Of a DNA stretch of 64,000 nucleotides, positions 18,854 through 28,274 are shown piece by piece (position 1 is the first letter of the stretch; each line of letters begins with the position of its first letter). Source of the DNA: Massilia polaris. Lineage in GTDB: Bacteria; Pseudomonadota; Gammaproteobacteria; Burkholderiales; Burkholderiaceae_D. The notes under the pieces were generated by a model. That model did not search any database. It saw only the letters and a program-made list of their open reading frames with translations, and was not told the origin of the DNA. The translations under genes and the position numbers were made by a program. The stretch spans positions 248,001 through 312,000 of the forward strand of contig NZ_JABBGG010000006.1 of the NCBI RefSeq assembly GCF_012927275.1, given 5' to 3'.

Positions 18854-21136
18854 ATGAACCGACCCGCCGACCAGCATCCGATCTCCAATGTGCTGACCAG
18901 CCCGCCGATGCTCAGCATGCCGGTCGAACCGCGCTATGAGCACCAGGTCGAACCGGAAGAGCCGGGACTGCGCAGCTATATCAATATCCTGTATGACAGC
19001 CGCTGGCTGATCGGGCTGGTCACATTCCTGATCACGACGGTGGCGGTGGTGTACGCGCTGGTGGCCAATCCGGTGTACCAGGCCAACCTGCTGATCCACG
19101 TCGAGGAAGAAAGTCCGAACGCGTCGAAGAACATCCTGGCCGAGGTTTCGTCGCTGTTCGAGACCAAGAAAGACGCGATCGCCGAAATGGAGCTGCTGCG
19201 CTCGCGCATGGTCATTTCGCATGCGGTCGACAACCTGCAGCTGTATATCGAGGTGCGGCCCAAGTATTTCCCGGTGATCGGCTTCTGGTTCGCCGGACGC
19301 GCCGACGCCGGACTGTCGGAGCCCGGCATCTTCGGCCATGGCGGCTATGTGTCGGGCTCGGAGAGGGCGGCGGTGTCGGTGTTCGACGTGCCGGAACCGT
19401 GGCACAACCGGCGCTTCGTGATTACCGCGATGGGCGACAGGGTCTATCGCCTGAGCGGCGGCGGCCAGGCGCTGGTGTACGAAGGACGGGTCGGCACCAC
19501 GCTCAAGACGCAGGCGGGCGGCGGCAAGCTCGAACTGCGCATCGACAGGCTGGACGCGAAACCCGGCGCCGAATTTTATCTGCGGCGGCTGTCGCGGCTC
19601 GGCACCATCGAAGGCATCCAGACCGCGATGGTGATCAGCGAGCAGGGCAAGCAGTCGGGCATCATTGAAGTGCGCTTGCAGGGCGACGACCCGCAGCGCA
19701 TCAACAATGTGCTCAGCGAAATCGGCCGCGAATACATGCGTCAGAACCTCGCCCGCAAGACCGAGGAAGCCGAGAAGTCGCTGGCCTTCCTGAACCTGCA
19801 GCTGCCGGCACTGAAACGCCAGCTCGAACAGTCGGAAGAACGCTACAACCATTTCCGCAACAGCCACGGCACGGTCGACATGCGCGAGGAAGCGCGCATG
19901 AGCCTGCAGCAGGCGGCGGAAGCGCGCAGCCGCCGCATCACGCTGCAGCAGAAAAAGACCGAGCTGCTGACGCGCTTCACCGAAGACCACCCGATCGTGC
20001 GCGGCGTGAACCGCCAGAGCAGGGAAGTCGAAGCCGAAATCGAGGACGTGCAAAAGCGCATCAAGTCGCTGCCCGTGCTGGAACAGGACGAAGCGCGGCT
20101 GGTTCGCGAAATCAAGGTCAACACCGACCTGTACACGGCCCTGTCCAACACCGCCCAGCAACTGCGCCTGATTTCCGTGGGCCGGGTCAGCAACGTGCGC
20201 ATGATCGACGCGCCGATGGCGCCGGAGCGGCCGATCAAGCCGAACCGTCCGCTGATCGTGGTGCTCGCTGCGATTACCGGCATCTTCCTCGGTACGCTGA
20301 TCGCCTTCGCGCGGCGCGCGCTGAACGGCGGCATCGACGACCCGCAAAAGATCGAACGGCTGCTGGGAGCGCGGGTGGTGTATGCAAGCATTCCGCACAG
20401 CGCCAACGAAAAAAAATTCAGCCGCAAGGCACGCGACGACGGCGGCAAGCTGCCCTTGCTGGCCCAGGCAGCCCCTGAAGATATCGCAGTCGAAAGCCTG
20501 CGCGGCTTCCGCGCGGCGCTGCTGTTCGCGATGCCGCACTTCCGCAATAACATCGTGATGATCACCGGGCCGGCGCGCGGACTGGGCAAATCGTTCGTGA
20601 CGGTCAACCTGGCGGCGGTCATGGCGGCCAGCGGCAAGCGCGTGCTGCTGATCGATGCAGACCTGCGCAACGGGCACCTGCACCGTTACTTTGGCGTGGG
20701 CCGCGAGCATGGGCTGGCCAGCGTAATCGCAGGCGCCACGCCGGTGGGCGAGGTCATCCATCGCGGCGTGCTGGAAAACCTCGACTTCATTCCCACCGGC
20801 GCATTGCCGCCGAACCGGTCCGAGTTCCTGCTGCACCTGAACTTCGGCACCTTGCTGGAAGCGGTGAGCGCCGCGTACGACCTGGTGCTGCTCGACCCGC
20901 CACCGATCCTGGCGGTCGCTGACGCGCTGATCATCGGCGCCCACGCCGGCGCCGTGTTCATCCTGGCGAGGGCGGGGCGCACGACCGAAGAAGAGATCAA
21001 CGAGTCGATCAAGCGCCTCAACCACGCCGGCATCTCGCCGCAGGGCGTGTTGTTCAATGACTTGGCGCTGCGCCTGTCCGGCTGCCGCTACCAGTTCCAT
21101 TACGAACAGGGCGCACAGCTCGGCTACAGCAAATAG
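18854..21136 (+). CDS. Wzc-like polysaccharide co-polymerase / BY-kinase
   Basis: A 760-aa inner-membrane protein that couples polysaccharide polymerisation to export. The N-terminal Wzz domain begins after ~50 residues with a helix at about 55-75. A large periplasmic part with coiled coils (about 300-415) follows, then a second helix (about 472-492). The C-terminal BY-kinase domain has Walker A GPARGLGKS (Lys579), Walker A' LLIDADLRNG and a Walker B-like LVLLDPPP. The tail contains only three tyrosines (YQFHYEQGAQLGYSK), a short cluster compared with Wzc. It is translated right after the Wza-like gene. Confidence 0.94.
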   Translation: MNRPADQHPISNVLTSPPMLSMPVEPRYEHQVEPEEPGLRSYINILYDSRWLIGLVTFLITTVAVVYALVANPVYQANLLIHVEEESPNASKNILAEVSSLFETKKDAIAEMELLRSRMVISHAVDNLQLYIEVRPKYFPVIGFWFAGRADAGLSEPGIFGHGGYVSGSERAAVSVFDVPEPWHNRRFVITAMGDRVYRLSGGGQALVYEGRVGTTLKTQAGGGKLELRIDRLDAKPGAEFYLRRLSRLGTIEGIQTAMVISEQGKQSGIIEVRLQGDDPQRINNVLSEIGREYMRQNLARKTEEAEKSLAFLNLQLPALKRQLEQSEERYNHFRNSHGTVDMREEARMSLQQAAEARSRRITLQQKKTELLTRFTEDHPIVRGVNRQSREVEAEIEDVQKRIKSLPVLEQDEARLVREIKVNTDLYTALSNTAQQLRLISVGRVSNVRMIDAPMAPERPIKPNRPLIVVLAAITGIFLGTLIAFARRALNGGIDDPQKIERLLGARVVYASIPHSANEKKFSRKARDDGGKLPLLAQAAPEDIAVESLRGFRAALLFAMPHFRNNIVMITGPARGLGKSFVTVNLAAVMAASGKRVLLIDADLRNGHLHRYFGVGREHGLASVIAGATPVGEVIHRGVLENLDFIPTGALPPNRSEFLLHLNFGTLLEAVSAAYDLVLLDPPPILAVADALIIGAHAGAVFILARAGRTTEEEINESIKRLNHAGISPQGVLFNDLALRLSGCRYQFHYEQGAQLGYSK

Positions 21137-21196
21137 AACGTCGCCAGACAAACAGCGCGTGCGAGGCGGTATACCCCGCCAGCAACGTTGCGCAAA

Positions 21197-21239
21197 GGTA
21201 GGGCGGAAAAGCCTGGCCAGTCACCAACCCGCCCATACC
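21197..21239. repeat. imperfect inverted repeat after the Wzc-like gene
   Basis: GGTAGGGCGG (21197-21206) faces CCGCCCATACC at its far end, with one bulged base. The left arm matches that of the repeat at 3023. A smaller GGCGG/CCGCC hairpin lies at 21165-21180. Together they may end transcription of the Wza-Wzc pair. Confidence 0.4.
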
Positions 21240-21295
21240 GTGTTCGATGCACGGCACGATCAGTAACTGAACATCCACACCCGTGATCTATCGGT

Positions 21296-21315
21296 CAATT
21301 TCGCTAGTGAAATTG
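21296..21315. promoter_or_regulatory. operator-like palindrome upstream of beta-helix gene
   Basis: CAATTTC (21296-21302) and GAAATTG (21309-21315) form a perfect 7-bp inverted repeat around GCTAGT, in an AT-rich patch about 110 bases before the lipoprotein start. It could bind a regulator. Confidence 0.35.
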
Positions 21316-21424
21316 TGTTTAATCATCTGATACTACAAGGAAATTTATTTTCAAAAACGTTGAACTGAATCAAGTTCCACACGTCAAACCTTGCTCAATC
21401 ACTCTGTTAAAGCGAGGAATTTTG

Positions 21425-23791
21425 ATGAACACACTTGTCAGTTTTGCGTCCGAAAATCGTGTACGCACCATGCTTTGCAGCAGCTTGCCGCTGTTGCTGG
21501 CGGCCTGCGGCGGTGCCGATTCGGGCAGCACCCCGGCCCCGGTCCAGGCGCCGCAGTTCGCGGCCATCACCACTAGCGGCGTCGCGGCACCAGCTGATCT
21601 CTATGTTTCACCAAGCGGCTCAGATACCAACGCGGGTACGCAGTCGGCGCCGTTCCAAACCATTTTGCGGGCATCGCGCGCGGCAACACCGGGCGTGACG
21701 ATCCGCGTGGCGCCGGGCGTGTACGCCGGCGGTTTTCAGACCAGCGTCAGCGGCGCCGCGGAAGCACGCATTCGCTACGTTTCGCAAACCCGCTACGGCG
21801 CGAAGATCGTGCCGCCTGCTTCGTCCAGCAGCACGCGCGCCTGGGATAACCGCGGCAGCTATGTCGACATCGAAGGCTTCGAGGTCGATGGCGCCAAGGC
21901 CCAGGCCGGCACGCAGTGGCTGAACGGCATCTACACGGCCGGCTCGTATTCGGCAGTGCGCGGCAACTACGTGCACCACATCGCGAAAAATGTGCCGTGC
22001 GCGAGCAGCGGCGGCGGCATTGGTGCGGACAGCTATTACCAGGGCATCGCCAACGACGTCATCGGCAACGTGGTCCACGATGTCGGCCCATCCGGTTGCG
22101 CCAACTACCTCGGCATCTATATCAACTCGGCGAAGAGCAAGGTCGTCAACAACGTGGTGTACAACGTCAGCAATGCCGGCATTCGCTTGTGGCATGACGC
22201 GACCAACAACCTGGTCGCCAACAACACGGTGTTCAATTCCGGCATCGGCGTGGTTGTCAGCGGCAACGGCGGCTACCTCGGCAGCGCGCCGAACGACCAT
22301 ACCCGCGTCGCCAACAACATCATCTACGACAACGCCAGCTACGGCATCCAGGAAGTCGGCTCGACCGGCACCCATAACAGCTACGTATTCAACCTGGTGT
22401 ACAAGAACCGCGGTTATAACATCATGTTGAACAACGGCCTGCAAGCATTGGGCACCGTCAACGCCGAGCCGCAGTTCGTCAACTACATCCGCACCGGCGG
22501 CGGCGACTACCATCCAGCGTCGACCTCGCCAGCAGTCGGCGCGGCGCTGCCGGCCGCATCGCCACCGACCGACATCGAAGGCACCGTGCGTTCGACTACC
22601 ACCGGCCTTGATATCGGCGCCTTCCAGCATGCCGGCGCTGCGCCAGCACCTGCACCAACGCCTACTCCGGAGCCAACGCCGGAGCCGACTCCGACGCCGA
22701 CGCCGGAACCAACGCCAACGCCGGTTCCCCAGCCGATCCCGGCAACGACGTATAACTACTACGTGTCGCCGACCGGCTCGGACAGCAACCCGGGCACCAA
22801 GGCCTCGCCGTTCAAGACGATTACCCGCGCGGCACAGGTAGCCAAGCCGAGCACCACGGTCCACGTGGCGCCAGGTAACTACTCGGGCGGCTTCCGCACC
22901 AGCGTCAGCGGCACCGCGACTGGCCGCATCTACTTCGTCTCGACAACGAAGTGGGGCGCCAAGATCGTTCCGCCGGCGAGCTCGTCGAACAACGTGGCGT
23001 GGGACAACCGCGGCAGCTACATCGACATCATCGGCTTTGAAGTCGATGGCCGCAAGATCCAGAGCGGCACCAAGTGGGCCTACGGCATCTACAACGGCGG
23101 TTCCTACGACATGATCCGCAATAACTACGTGCACCACATCGCCAACACGATCGCTTGCACCAGCGGCGGCGGCTCGGCGATTGGCGTCGACAGCTACTAC
23201 AAGGGCATCAAGTCGGACGTCATCGGCAACCTGGTCCATGACATCGGACCTGCCGGCTGCCACTTTGTACAGGGCATCTACATCAGCACCTCGGGGACCG
23301 TGAAGAACAACGTGGTCTACCGTGTGGCGGAAGCGGCAATCCACCTGTGGCACGACGCCAACAACGTCATCATCACCAACAATACGGTGACGACGTCGGG
23401 TACCGGCATCATCGTCGGCGGCGGCGACTACTACTTCACGACGGCGGGCGCGGATAACGTGCACGTGCACAACAACATCGTGTACGACAACAAGTACGGC
23501 ATCTCGGAGCAGGGCAAGACGGGTTTGAAGAACACCTACCGCAACAACCTGGTGGTCCAGAACACGTACAACTGGACGCTGAAGAACGGCCTGACCCACA
23601 GCGGTACCGTGGCGGCAGTGCCCCAGTTCGCCAGCTACTCCCGCACCAGCACGGCCAACGACTTCCACCTGAGCAGCGGCTCGCCCGCGATCGGCAAGGC
23701 GGTGAATTCGAGCTACGTGCTGCCGTATGACTTTGATGGCTATGCACGTAACGCAAGCACAGGTTACGACATCGGCGCCTACCAGCACTAA
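21425..23791 (+). CDS. duplicated right-handed beta-helix lipoprotein
   Basis: A 788-aa secreted protein with a signal peptide ending in LLLAAC (lipobox, Cys about 28), so probably a lipoprotein. Two parallel beta-helix domains of ~350 residues (about 58-400 and 440-788) are clear internal duplicates. Both start with YVSPSGSD/YVSPTGSD and share GAKIVPPASSS, WDNRGSY, GFEVDG, YVHHIA, HLWHD/RLWHD and a closing DIGA-QH. A Pro/Thr/Glu linker (about 403-437) joins them. Such folds are typical of pectate-lyase-like polysaccharide lyases, epimerases or binding proteins. The locus suggests it acts on the exported polymer. ATG 21425 has GAGGA six bases upstream; a TTG at 21422 is unlikely. Confidence 0.88.
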   Translation: MNTLVSFASENRVRTMLCSSLPLLLAACGGADSGSTPAPVQAPQFAAITTSGVAAPADLYVSPSGSDTNAGTQSAPFQTILRASRAATPGVTIRVAPGVYAGGFQTSVSGAAEARIRYVSQTRYGAKIVPPASSSSTRAWDNRGSYVDIEGFEVDGAKAQAGTQWLNGIYTAGSYSAVRGNYVHHIAKNVPCASSGGGIGADSYYQGIANDVIGNVVHDVGPSGCANYLGIYINSAKSKVVNNVVYNVSNAGIRLWHDATNNLVANNTVFNSGIGVVVSGNGGYLGSAPNDHTRVANNIIYDNASYGIQEVGSTGTHNSYVFNLVYKNRGYNIMLNNGLQALGTVNAEPQFVNYIRTGGGDYHPASTSPAVGAALPAASPPTDIEGTVRSTTTGLDIGAFQHAGAAPAPAPTPTPEPTPEPTPTPTPEPTPTPVPQPIPATTYNYYVSPTGSDSNPGTKASPFKTITRAAQVAKPSTTVHVAPGNYSGGFRTSVSGTATGRIYFVSTTKWGAKIVPPASSSNNVAWDNRGSYIDIIGFEVDGRKIQSGTKWAYGIYNGGSYDMIRNNYVHHIANTIACTSGGGSAIGVDSYYKGIKSDVIGNLVHDIGPAGCHFVQGIYISTSGTVKNNVVYRVAEAAIHLWHDANNVIITNNTVTTSGTGIIVGGGDYYFTTAGADNVHVHNNIVYDNKYGISEQGKTGLKNTYRNNLVVQNTYNWTLKNGLTHSGTVAAVPQFASYSRTSTANDFHLSSGSPAIGKAVNSSYVLPYDFDGYARNASTGYDIGAYQH

Positions 23792-23806
23792 GCGCTGTTG
23801 CCCCGG

Positions 23807-23839
23807 GGCCGCCGCCGCAGGATGTGGCGGCGGTCTTTT
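23807..23839 (+). terminator. intrinsic terminator after beta-helix gene
   Basis: A GC-rich 13-bp stem (23807-23819 with 23823-23835, two G-T pairs) with a 3-nt loop is followed by TTTT. It overlaps the longest possible start (GTG 23824) of the next ORF, which argues for a later start there. Confidence 0.85.
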
Positions 23840-23886
23840 CGCGCCTTTCAACAATTATCAAACGGATCCACGCCATCCTGCTTACG

Positions 23887-24609
23887 ATGGAGTGCATGGA
23901 CTCCCCGCATACAGACTTCGACGAAAAGGCCCGCATCCGCGCGGTCTACCAGGAGTGGCACGGCGGCAAGGAACTGGCTCCCTACGCCTGGCACCGGCCT
24001 GAGGTCATGGAGCAGGAGGCGGCGCGCTGCCGCGTCGCCGGCGCCCTGCTGGCCACCACCGTGGGGCACGACCTGGCGCGCCTGCGCATTGCCGATGTCG
24101 GCTGCGGCAGCGGCGGATTCCTGCGCCAGCTGATCAGCTGGGGCGCGCACCCCGCCAACCTCATCGGCACCGAGTACCAGGAAGACCGCCTGGTGCAGGC
24201 GCGCACCGCCACCGCGCGCGACGTGCGCTGGCATCTTGGCGACCTCGACATCCTGGACGACGGCTGCCTCGACCTCGCCGTCGCCAACACCGTGTTTTCG
24301 TCGATCCTTGACGAGCAGATGCGCCGGCAGCTGGCCGCCGACATGTGGCGGGTGCTCAAGTCCGGCGCGTGGTGCATGGTTTTCGACTTCCGCTACAACA
24401 ACCCGTCCAATCGGAACGTGCGAAGGGTTAGCCGGCCCCAGGTCCGCGACTACTGGCCCGCGGCCAGCGCTTCCCGCTACCAGACCCTGCTGCTGGCGCC
24501 GCCTGTCGCGCGCCGGCTGTCGCGCGCGCCGCGCCTGGCCAGCGACCTGCTGGCCACCTTCGTTCCGCCGCTGCGCTCGCACTTCATCTACATGGCGCAA
24601 AAGCCTTAA
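23887..24609 (+). CDS. class I SAM-dependent methyltransferase
   Basis: A 240-aa methyltransferase with the Rossmann-fold motif I IADVGCGSGGFLRQLI, motif II-like NLIGTEYQEDRL, an acidic loop LGDLDILDDGCLD and VLKSGAWCMVFDFRY. The substrate is unknown. Its place inside the polysaccharide locus suggests methylation of a sugar or lipid-linked intermediate. The start is ambiguous: ATG 23887 or 23896 (the latter has GGAG only three bases before it). The longer frame from 23824 begins inside a terminator and is rejected. A hairpin terminator follows the stop. Confidence 0.82.
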   Translation: MECMDSPHTDFDEKARIRAVYQEWHGGKELAPYAWHRPEVMEQEAARCRVAGALLATTVGHDLARLRIADVGCGSGGFLRQLISWGAHPANLIGTEYQEDRLVQARTATARDVRWHLGDLDILDDGCLDLAVANTVFSSILDEQMRRQLAADMWRVLKSGAWCMVFDFRYNNPSNRNVRRVSRPQVRDYWPAASASRYQTLLLAPPVARRLSRAPRLASDLLATFVPPLRSHFIYMAQKP

Positions 24610-24637
24610 CCGTGCCGCTATTTCGGCGGCACGGTTT
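24610..24637. terminator. terminator shared by convergent methyltransferase and acyltransferase genes
   Basis: A perfect 9-bp stem, CCGTGCCGC (24610-24618) with GCGGCACGG (24626-24634), is followed by TTT on the + strand. It sits in the 33 bases between two convergent stops, so it may serve the end of the 14-gene - strand operon as well. Confidence 0.7.
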
Positions 24638-24642
24638 CTCCG

Positions 24643-25830
24643 TCAGCGTATGGTCGCCGCAGGCACTGGCTGGGGCGACAGCAGCAACTCCTTGAGCCGG
24701 CGGCGCACCTTCGGCGTGTGCGACTCGAACAGCAGGTAGGACCCGTAGCAAAGCACCAGCAGCGCGGCCAGCAAGGAGAAGTAAATGCCGTAGTCGATCC
24801 AGCTGGACGGCGACAGACGGTATCCGCCCGACACCTTCAGCCCGACATGCTGCATCAGCTTGATCAGCGGCACATGGAACACATACAGGGTGAACGAAAA
24901 CTCGGCGAAAAATTTCGCGCCCGCGCGCAGGCGCGCCAGCGGACGCGACGCCGGGTCGGCCTTCATGTGCATGCTGCACAGGAACATCAGGAACAAGATG
25001 CTGTACACGAGGTCCTGCACGAACGATGCGCCCGTCATGTCGTCGTTGTAGCCGGTCAGGCGGAAATACACCGCCACCGCGCCGAACACCGCCAGCATCA
25101 GCCAGCGCACCGCGTTGCTGCAATCGACGCGTACGCGCGAGAACAGCGCCCCCAGCAGCCAGATCAGGAAATACAAGGTCATCGCATACGGCAGGAACAG
25201 GGCGATGGCCACCAGCGACAGCATCGCAATCGCGCGCCGCGACTGGGTCGGGCCCGTCATCAGGACCAGCATTAGCGGGAACATCAGGTAGTACCAGGTT
25301 TCGTTCGCCAGGCTCCAGAGCGGATAGTTGCCGCCGAACTGGACCATCGTGACGGTCTGCAGGCCGAACAGGTTGCCTGCGAAGGACAGCAGCGAATAGC
25401 TGTTCGATGGCGAGTAGTGTATGGTGTTGGGAATGAGCTCACCGGCAAACACGCCAAACAGCAGCATTAAGGAAAAGGTCGGGACCAGCACGGTCCACAG
25501 CCGCGACACGCGGTCGATCGCATAGGCCTGCAGTGCCTGCGGACGCCCCATCTTGCCGAGCAGGCTGCCGCCGACCAGCCAGCCGCTGATCAGGAAGAAC
25601 ACGACGACCGCCTGGTGGGCGAATCCGGTAGCGAAGGCCAGGCCCTGGTAGACCAGGGGCGGGTCGGCCATCGAACGCAGGCCGGGAAAGAACTCGGCGC
25701 GCAGGTGGGCGGCGGCGACCTGCAGCGCGGCAAGCCCGCGCAGCAGCGAGATGAGCAGCGACTGGCATGAATCTTCCCCCAGCTCGGGCTCGGTGAGAAG
25801 CCGGATGCCCGGCGTGGCGGTGGAAGCCAT
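24643..25830 (-). CDS. acyltransferase family 3 membrane protein
   Basis: A 395-aa polytopic membrane acyltransferase (AT3 family) with about ten transmembrane helices. AT3 proteins transfer acyl groups, often acetyl, to sugars of surface polysaccharides. Visible features are the N-terminal SLLRGLAALQVAAAHLRAEFF with the family's conserved His region, VVFFLISGWLVGGSLL, and YPLWSLANETWYYLMFPLML. ATG 25830 is chosen because AGGAG lies about eight bases upstream; the frame could extend to 25887. It is the last gene of the polysaccharide operon, 31 bases after the PAP2 gene. Confidence 0.9.
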   Translation of the reverse strand: MASTATPGIRLLTEPELGEDSCQSLLISLLRGLAALQVAAAHLRAEFFPGLRSMADPPLVYQGLAFATGFAHQAVVVFFLISGWLVGGSLLGKMGRPQALQAYAIDRVSRLWTVLVPTFSLMLLFGVFAGELIPNTIHYSPSNSYSLLSFAGNLFGLQTVTMVQFGGNYPLWSLANETWYYLMFPLMLVLMTGPTQSRRAIAMLSLVAIALFLPYAMTLYFLIWLLGALFSRVRVDCSNAVRWLMLAVFGAVAVYFRLTGYNDDMTGASFVQDLVYSILFLMFLCSMHMKADPASRPLARLRAGAKFFAEFSFTLYVFHVPLIKLMQHVGLKVSGGYRLSPSSWIDYGIYFSLLAALLVLCYGSYLLFESHTPKVRRRLKELLLSPQPVPAATIR

Positions 25831-25861
25831 GGTGTTTACTCCTGTTTTTTGAAAGCGAAGG

Positions 25862-26476
25862 TCAACAGCAGGTGTCGGCGCCGCCAAGTGGATAGGGCCG
25901 CGCGTTGCCCGATAACAGGGTGGCGAGCCGGATCATCCACCAGCCGATATGGGCGAAGGTCATCAGCCAGGCGCCGGCCAGGAATGCCAGCGCGAACCAG
26001 CACAGCATGGCCGGCGAAGGCGCCAGCGCTGCGGGTCCGGCCAACCGGATCCACGCCAGGCTGATCGCCGCTCCCAGCACGCATCCGGCGACCGCTTCGG
26101 TGGCGCTATGGAAACCGTAGTCGACCAGCAGCGCGCCGACCAGCAGCCCCAGTCCAAGCCCGGCGGCGACGCCGGCGCGGCGCAACGCCGGACCGCCGCC
26201 ATGGAACAGCAGGTAAAGCACGGTCGGGAACACCGCGGTGACCCCGGTAGCGTGGCCGCTGACCGACTTGAATCCGAGCGCGGGCAGGCCGGAACCCCAC
26301 GCCATGAAGGCGATCTTGCTGAAGCCCACCAGCATCACCCCGCCGCCGAACAGCAAGCCCCACCACAGCGCGGTGCGCCAGGCGCGCGCGGCGGCGAGCC
26401 AGCCGAACGCCGCCGCCGCCAGCGGCAAGGTCAGGTCGAGGTCGCCGAGGCGCACCAGTGTCATCCACGGATCCAT
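25862..26476 (-). CDS. PAP2-superfamily membrane phosphatase-like protein
   Basis: A 204-aa membrane protein with five to six helices and PAP2-like elements: KIAFMAWGSGLPALGFKSVSGHAT (the usual PSGH is VSGH here) and DYGFHSATEAVAGCVLG in place of SRxxxxxH. PAP2 enzymes dephosphorylate lipid phosphates such as undecaprenyl diphosphate or phosphatidic acid. In this operon it might recycle the lipid carrier. The divergent first motif makes catalytic activity uncertain. It starts two bases after the stop of the sugar transferase gene. Confidence 0.75.
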   Translation of the reverse strand: MDPWMTLVRLGDLDLTLPLAAAAFGWLAAARAWRTALWWGLLFGGGVMLVGFSKIAFMAWGSGLPALGFKSVSGHATGVTAVFPTVLYLLFHGGGPALRRAGVAAGLGLGLLVGALLVDYGFHSATEAVAGCVLGAAISLAWIRLAGPAALAPSPAMLCWFALAFLAGAWLMTFAHIGWWMIRLATLLSGNARPYPLGGADTCC

Positions 26477-26478
26477 GG

Positions 26479-27069
26479 CTAGCGCGCGATCGCGCTGAGG
26501 GTGCGCAAAATGATGCGCAGGTCGGTCCAGAAGCTGCGCTGCTCGACATAGCGTACGTAGTATTCAAGCTTCACCGGCAGGATGGTGTCGATGTAGGCTT
26601 GCTCCGGATCGGCGGCGTAGCCGAGGATCGCATTTTCATCCTTGTAGTGGATAGAGGCCCAGTCGGTGATGCCGGGCGCGACCGACAGCACGATGCGGGC
26701 GACGTCGGGCGGGTAGCAGGCCACGTAGCGCGGCACTTCGGGCCGCGGTCCCACCAGGCTCATCGATCCTTGCACGACGTTGACCAGCTGCGCCAGTTCG
26801 TCGAGCTTGTAGTGGCGCAGGAACCGGCCGGCGCGGGTAATGCGGGCATCCGTCCCGACTGTCAGCTGCGCGCCCCCGGCCGGCCGGGCCGTCATGGTGC
26901 GGAACTTGAAAATGCTGAAGGGCACACCGTTGCGGCCGATCCGCACCTGGCGGAAGAATACCGGGCCCGGGGAATCGAGCCGGATCCACAACGCGATCGC
27001 ACCCAGCAGCGGCGCCAGCAGCAGCAAGCCGCACAGTGACGCGGCAAGGTCGAACGCGCGCTTGCTCAT
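26479..27069 (-). CDS. priming sugar transferase (PglC/WcaJ C-terminal type)
   Basis: A 196-aa phosphoglycosyltransferase that would move a sugar-1-phosphate from a UDP-sugar to undecaprenyl phosphate and so start the repeat unit. It has a single hydrophobic re-entrant helix near the N-terminus ([34 protein letters not shown]) and the conserved FSIFKFRTM, the [24 protein letters not shown] catalytic stretch and GITDWASI. The small size matches PglC rather than full-length WcaJ. ATG 27069 overlaps the upstream aminotransferase stop by four bases (ATGA). Confidence 0.92.
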   Translation of the reverse strand: MSKRAFDLAASLCGLLLLAPLLGAIALWIRLDSPGPVFFRQVRIGRNGVPFSIFKFRTMTARPAGGAQLTVGTDARITRAGRFLRHYKLDELAQLVNVVQGSMSLVGPRPEVPRYVACYPPDVARIVLSVAPGITDWASIHYKDENAILGYAADPEQAYIDTILPVKLEYYVRYVEQRSFWTDLRIILRTLSAIAR

Positions 27070-28250
27070 GACACCAGCTCGCGCACCGCGCCAATGACCC
27101 GGGCCTGGTCGGCGTCGCTCATCTTGGTGTATAGCGGCAAGCTCAACATCGCGTGGAAGCTCGCTTCGGCCACCGGGAACTGCAGCGGCGCCAGGCCGCA
27201 GGTGTCGCGCCAATAGGGCTGGCGGTGCAGCGGGATGAAGTGCACGCTGGTGCCGATGCCGCGCGCCGACAGTTCGCCGATCAGCTCATCGCGGCCGATG
27301 TGGGCGCCGTCGGTCAGGCGCACCACGTACAGGTGCCAGGCGTGGCTGCTGCCGGCCGGGGCGTCGGGCGGCAGTCGCAAGGGCAGCCCGGCCAGCGCGC
27401 TGGTGTAGTTAGCAGCGAGCTGCTGGCGGCGCGCCAGGAAGCGGTCGATCTTGCGCAGCTGGCCGAGGCCGATGGCGGAGGCGATGTCGGTCAGGTTGTA
27501 CTTGAAGCCGGCCGCGACCACTTCATAGAACCAGGCCGGCGTGCGCGAGGTGTAGCGGGCGAAGGCATCCTGGCTGATGCCGTGGATGCGCATCAGGCGC
27601 ACCCGTTTGGCCAGCGCGGCGTCGCGCGTGACCACCATGCCGCCTTCGCCGGTGGTCATGGTCTTGTTGGCATAGAAGCTGAACACGGTGATGTCGCTGT
27701 CCAGCGTGCCGACCAGCCGGCCCTTGTACAGGGTCGGGAAGGCGTGCGCCGCGTCCTCCACCACGCGCAGGCCGTGGCGCGCGGCCAGCGCGAGGATCGC
27801 GTCCATGTCGCAGGCCAGCCCGGCGTAGTGCACCGGCACGATGGCGCGGGTGCGCGGTGTGATGGCCGCTTCCACGGCGGCCGGGTCGAGGCATAGCGTG
27901 CACGCATCGGCGTCGACGAACACCGGTTGCGCGTCCAGGTAGCGCACCACTTCGGCGGTCGCGGTGAAGGTCAGGGTGGGAACGATGACTTCATCGCCCG
28001 GCCCGATCCCGAGCGCCTCCAGCGCCAGGTGCAGGCCGGCGGTGGCGGAGTTGACCGAGATCGCCTCGACGCCGCCGCCCAGGTAGGCGCCGAATTCCTG
28101 CTCGAACTGGTGCGTCTTGGGGCCGGTGGTCACCCAGCCGGAGCGCAGGCATTCGACCACCTCGCTGATTTCCTCCTCGCCGATATCAGGCAGGGCGAAG
28201 GGGAGGAAGGGCGCCTCGACGGCGCTGTCGTTCGGAGTATGTTCAGCCAT
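27066..28250 (-). CDS. DegT/DnrJ/EryC1/StrS aminotransferase, ArnB-like
   Basis: A 394-aa PLP-dependent sugar aminotransferase. The sequence runs like ArnB/Pgl[65 protein letters not shown], and the PLP lysine Lys196 in [13 protein letters not shown]. It would aminate a 4-keto sugar nucleotide. The 4,6-dehydratase at the head of the operon makes such a keto sugar, so the pair could give a UDP-4-amino-4,6-dideoxy-hexosamine. That substrate is inferred, not shown. It overlaps the priming transferase start by four bases. Confidence 0.9.
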   Translation of the reverse strand: MAEHTPNDSAVEAPFLPFALPDIGEEEISEVVECLRSGWVTTGPKTHQFEQEFGAYLGGGVEAISVNSATAGLHLALEALGIGPGDEVIVPTLTFTATAEVVRYLDAQPVFVDADACTLCLDPAAVEAAITPRTRAIVPVHYAGLACDMDAILALAARHGLRVVEDAAHAFPTLYKGRLVGTLDSDITVFSFYANKTMTTGEGGMVVTRDAALAKRVRLMRIHGISQDAFARYTSRTPAWFYEVVAAGFKYNLTDIASAIGLGQLRKIDRFLARRQQLAANYTSALAGLPLRLPPDAPAGSSHAWHLYVVRLTDGAHIGRDELIGELSARGIGTSVHFIPLHRQPYWRDTCGLAPLQFPVAEASFHAMLSLPLYTKMSDADQARVIGAVRELVS

Positions 28251-28274
28251 GGTCGCTACCTCAGTCGGGCAAGG

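Noticed and set aside
22640-22740. Tandem repeat that could look like a CRISPR or VNTR
   Set aside because: It is an in-frame Pro/Thr/Glu linker of the beta-helix protein; unit length and spacing do not fit CRISPR. No CRISPR array was seen in the window.
23824-23886. N-terminal extension of the methyltransferase
   Set aside because: The GTG lies in the stem of the terminator of the preceding gene, and the extension has no match to the family start.
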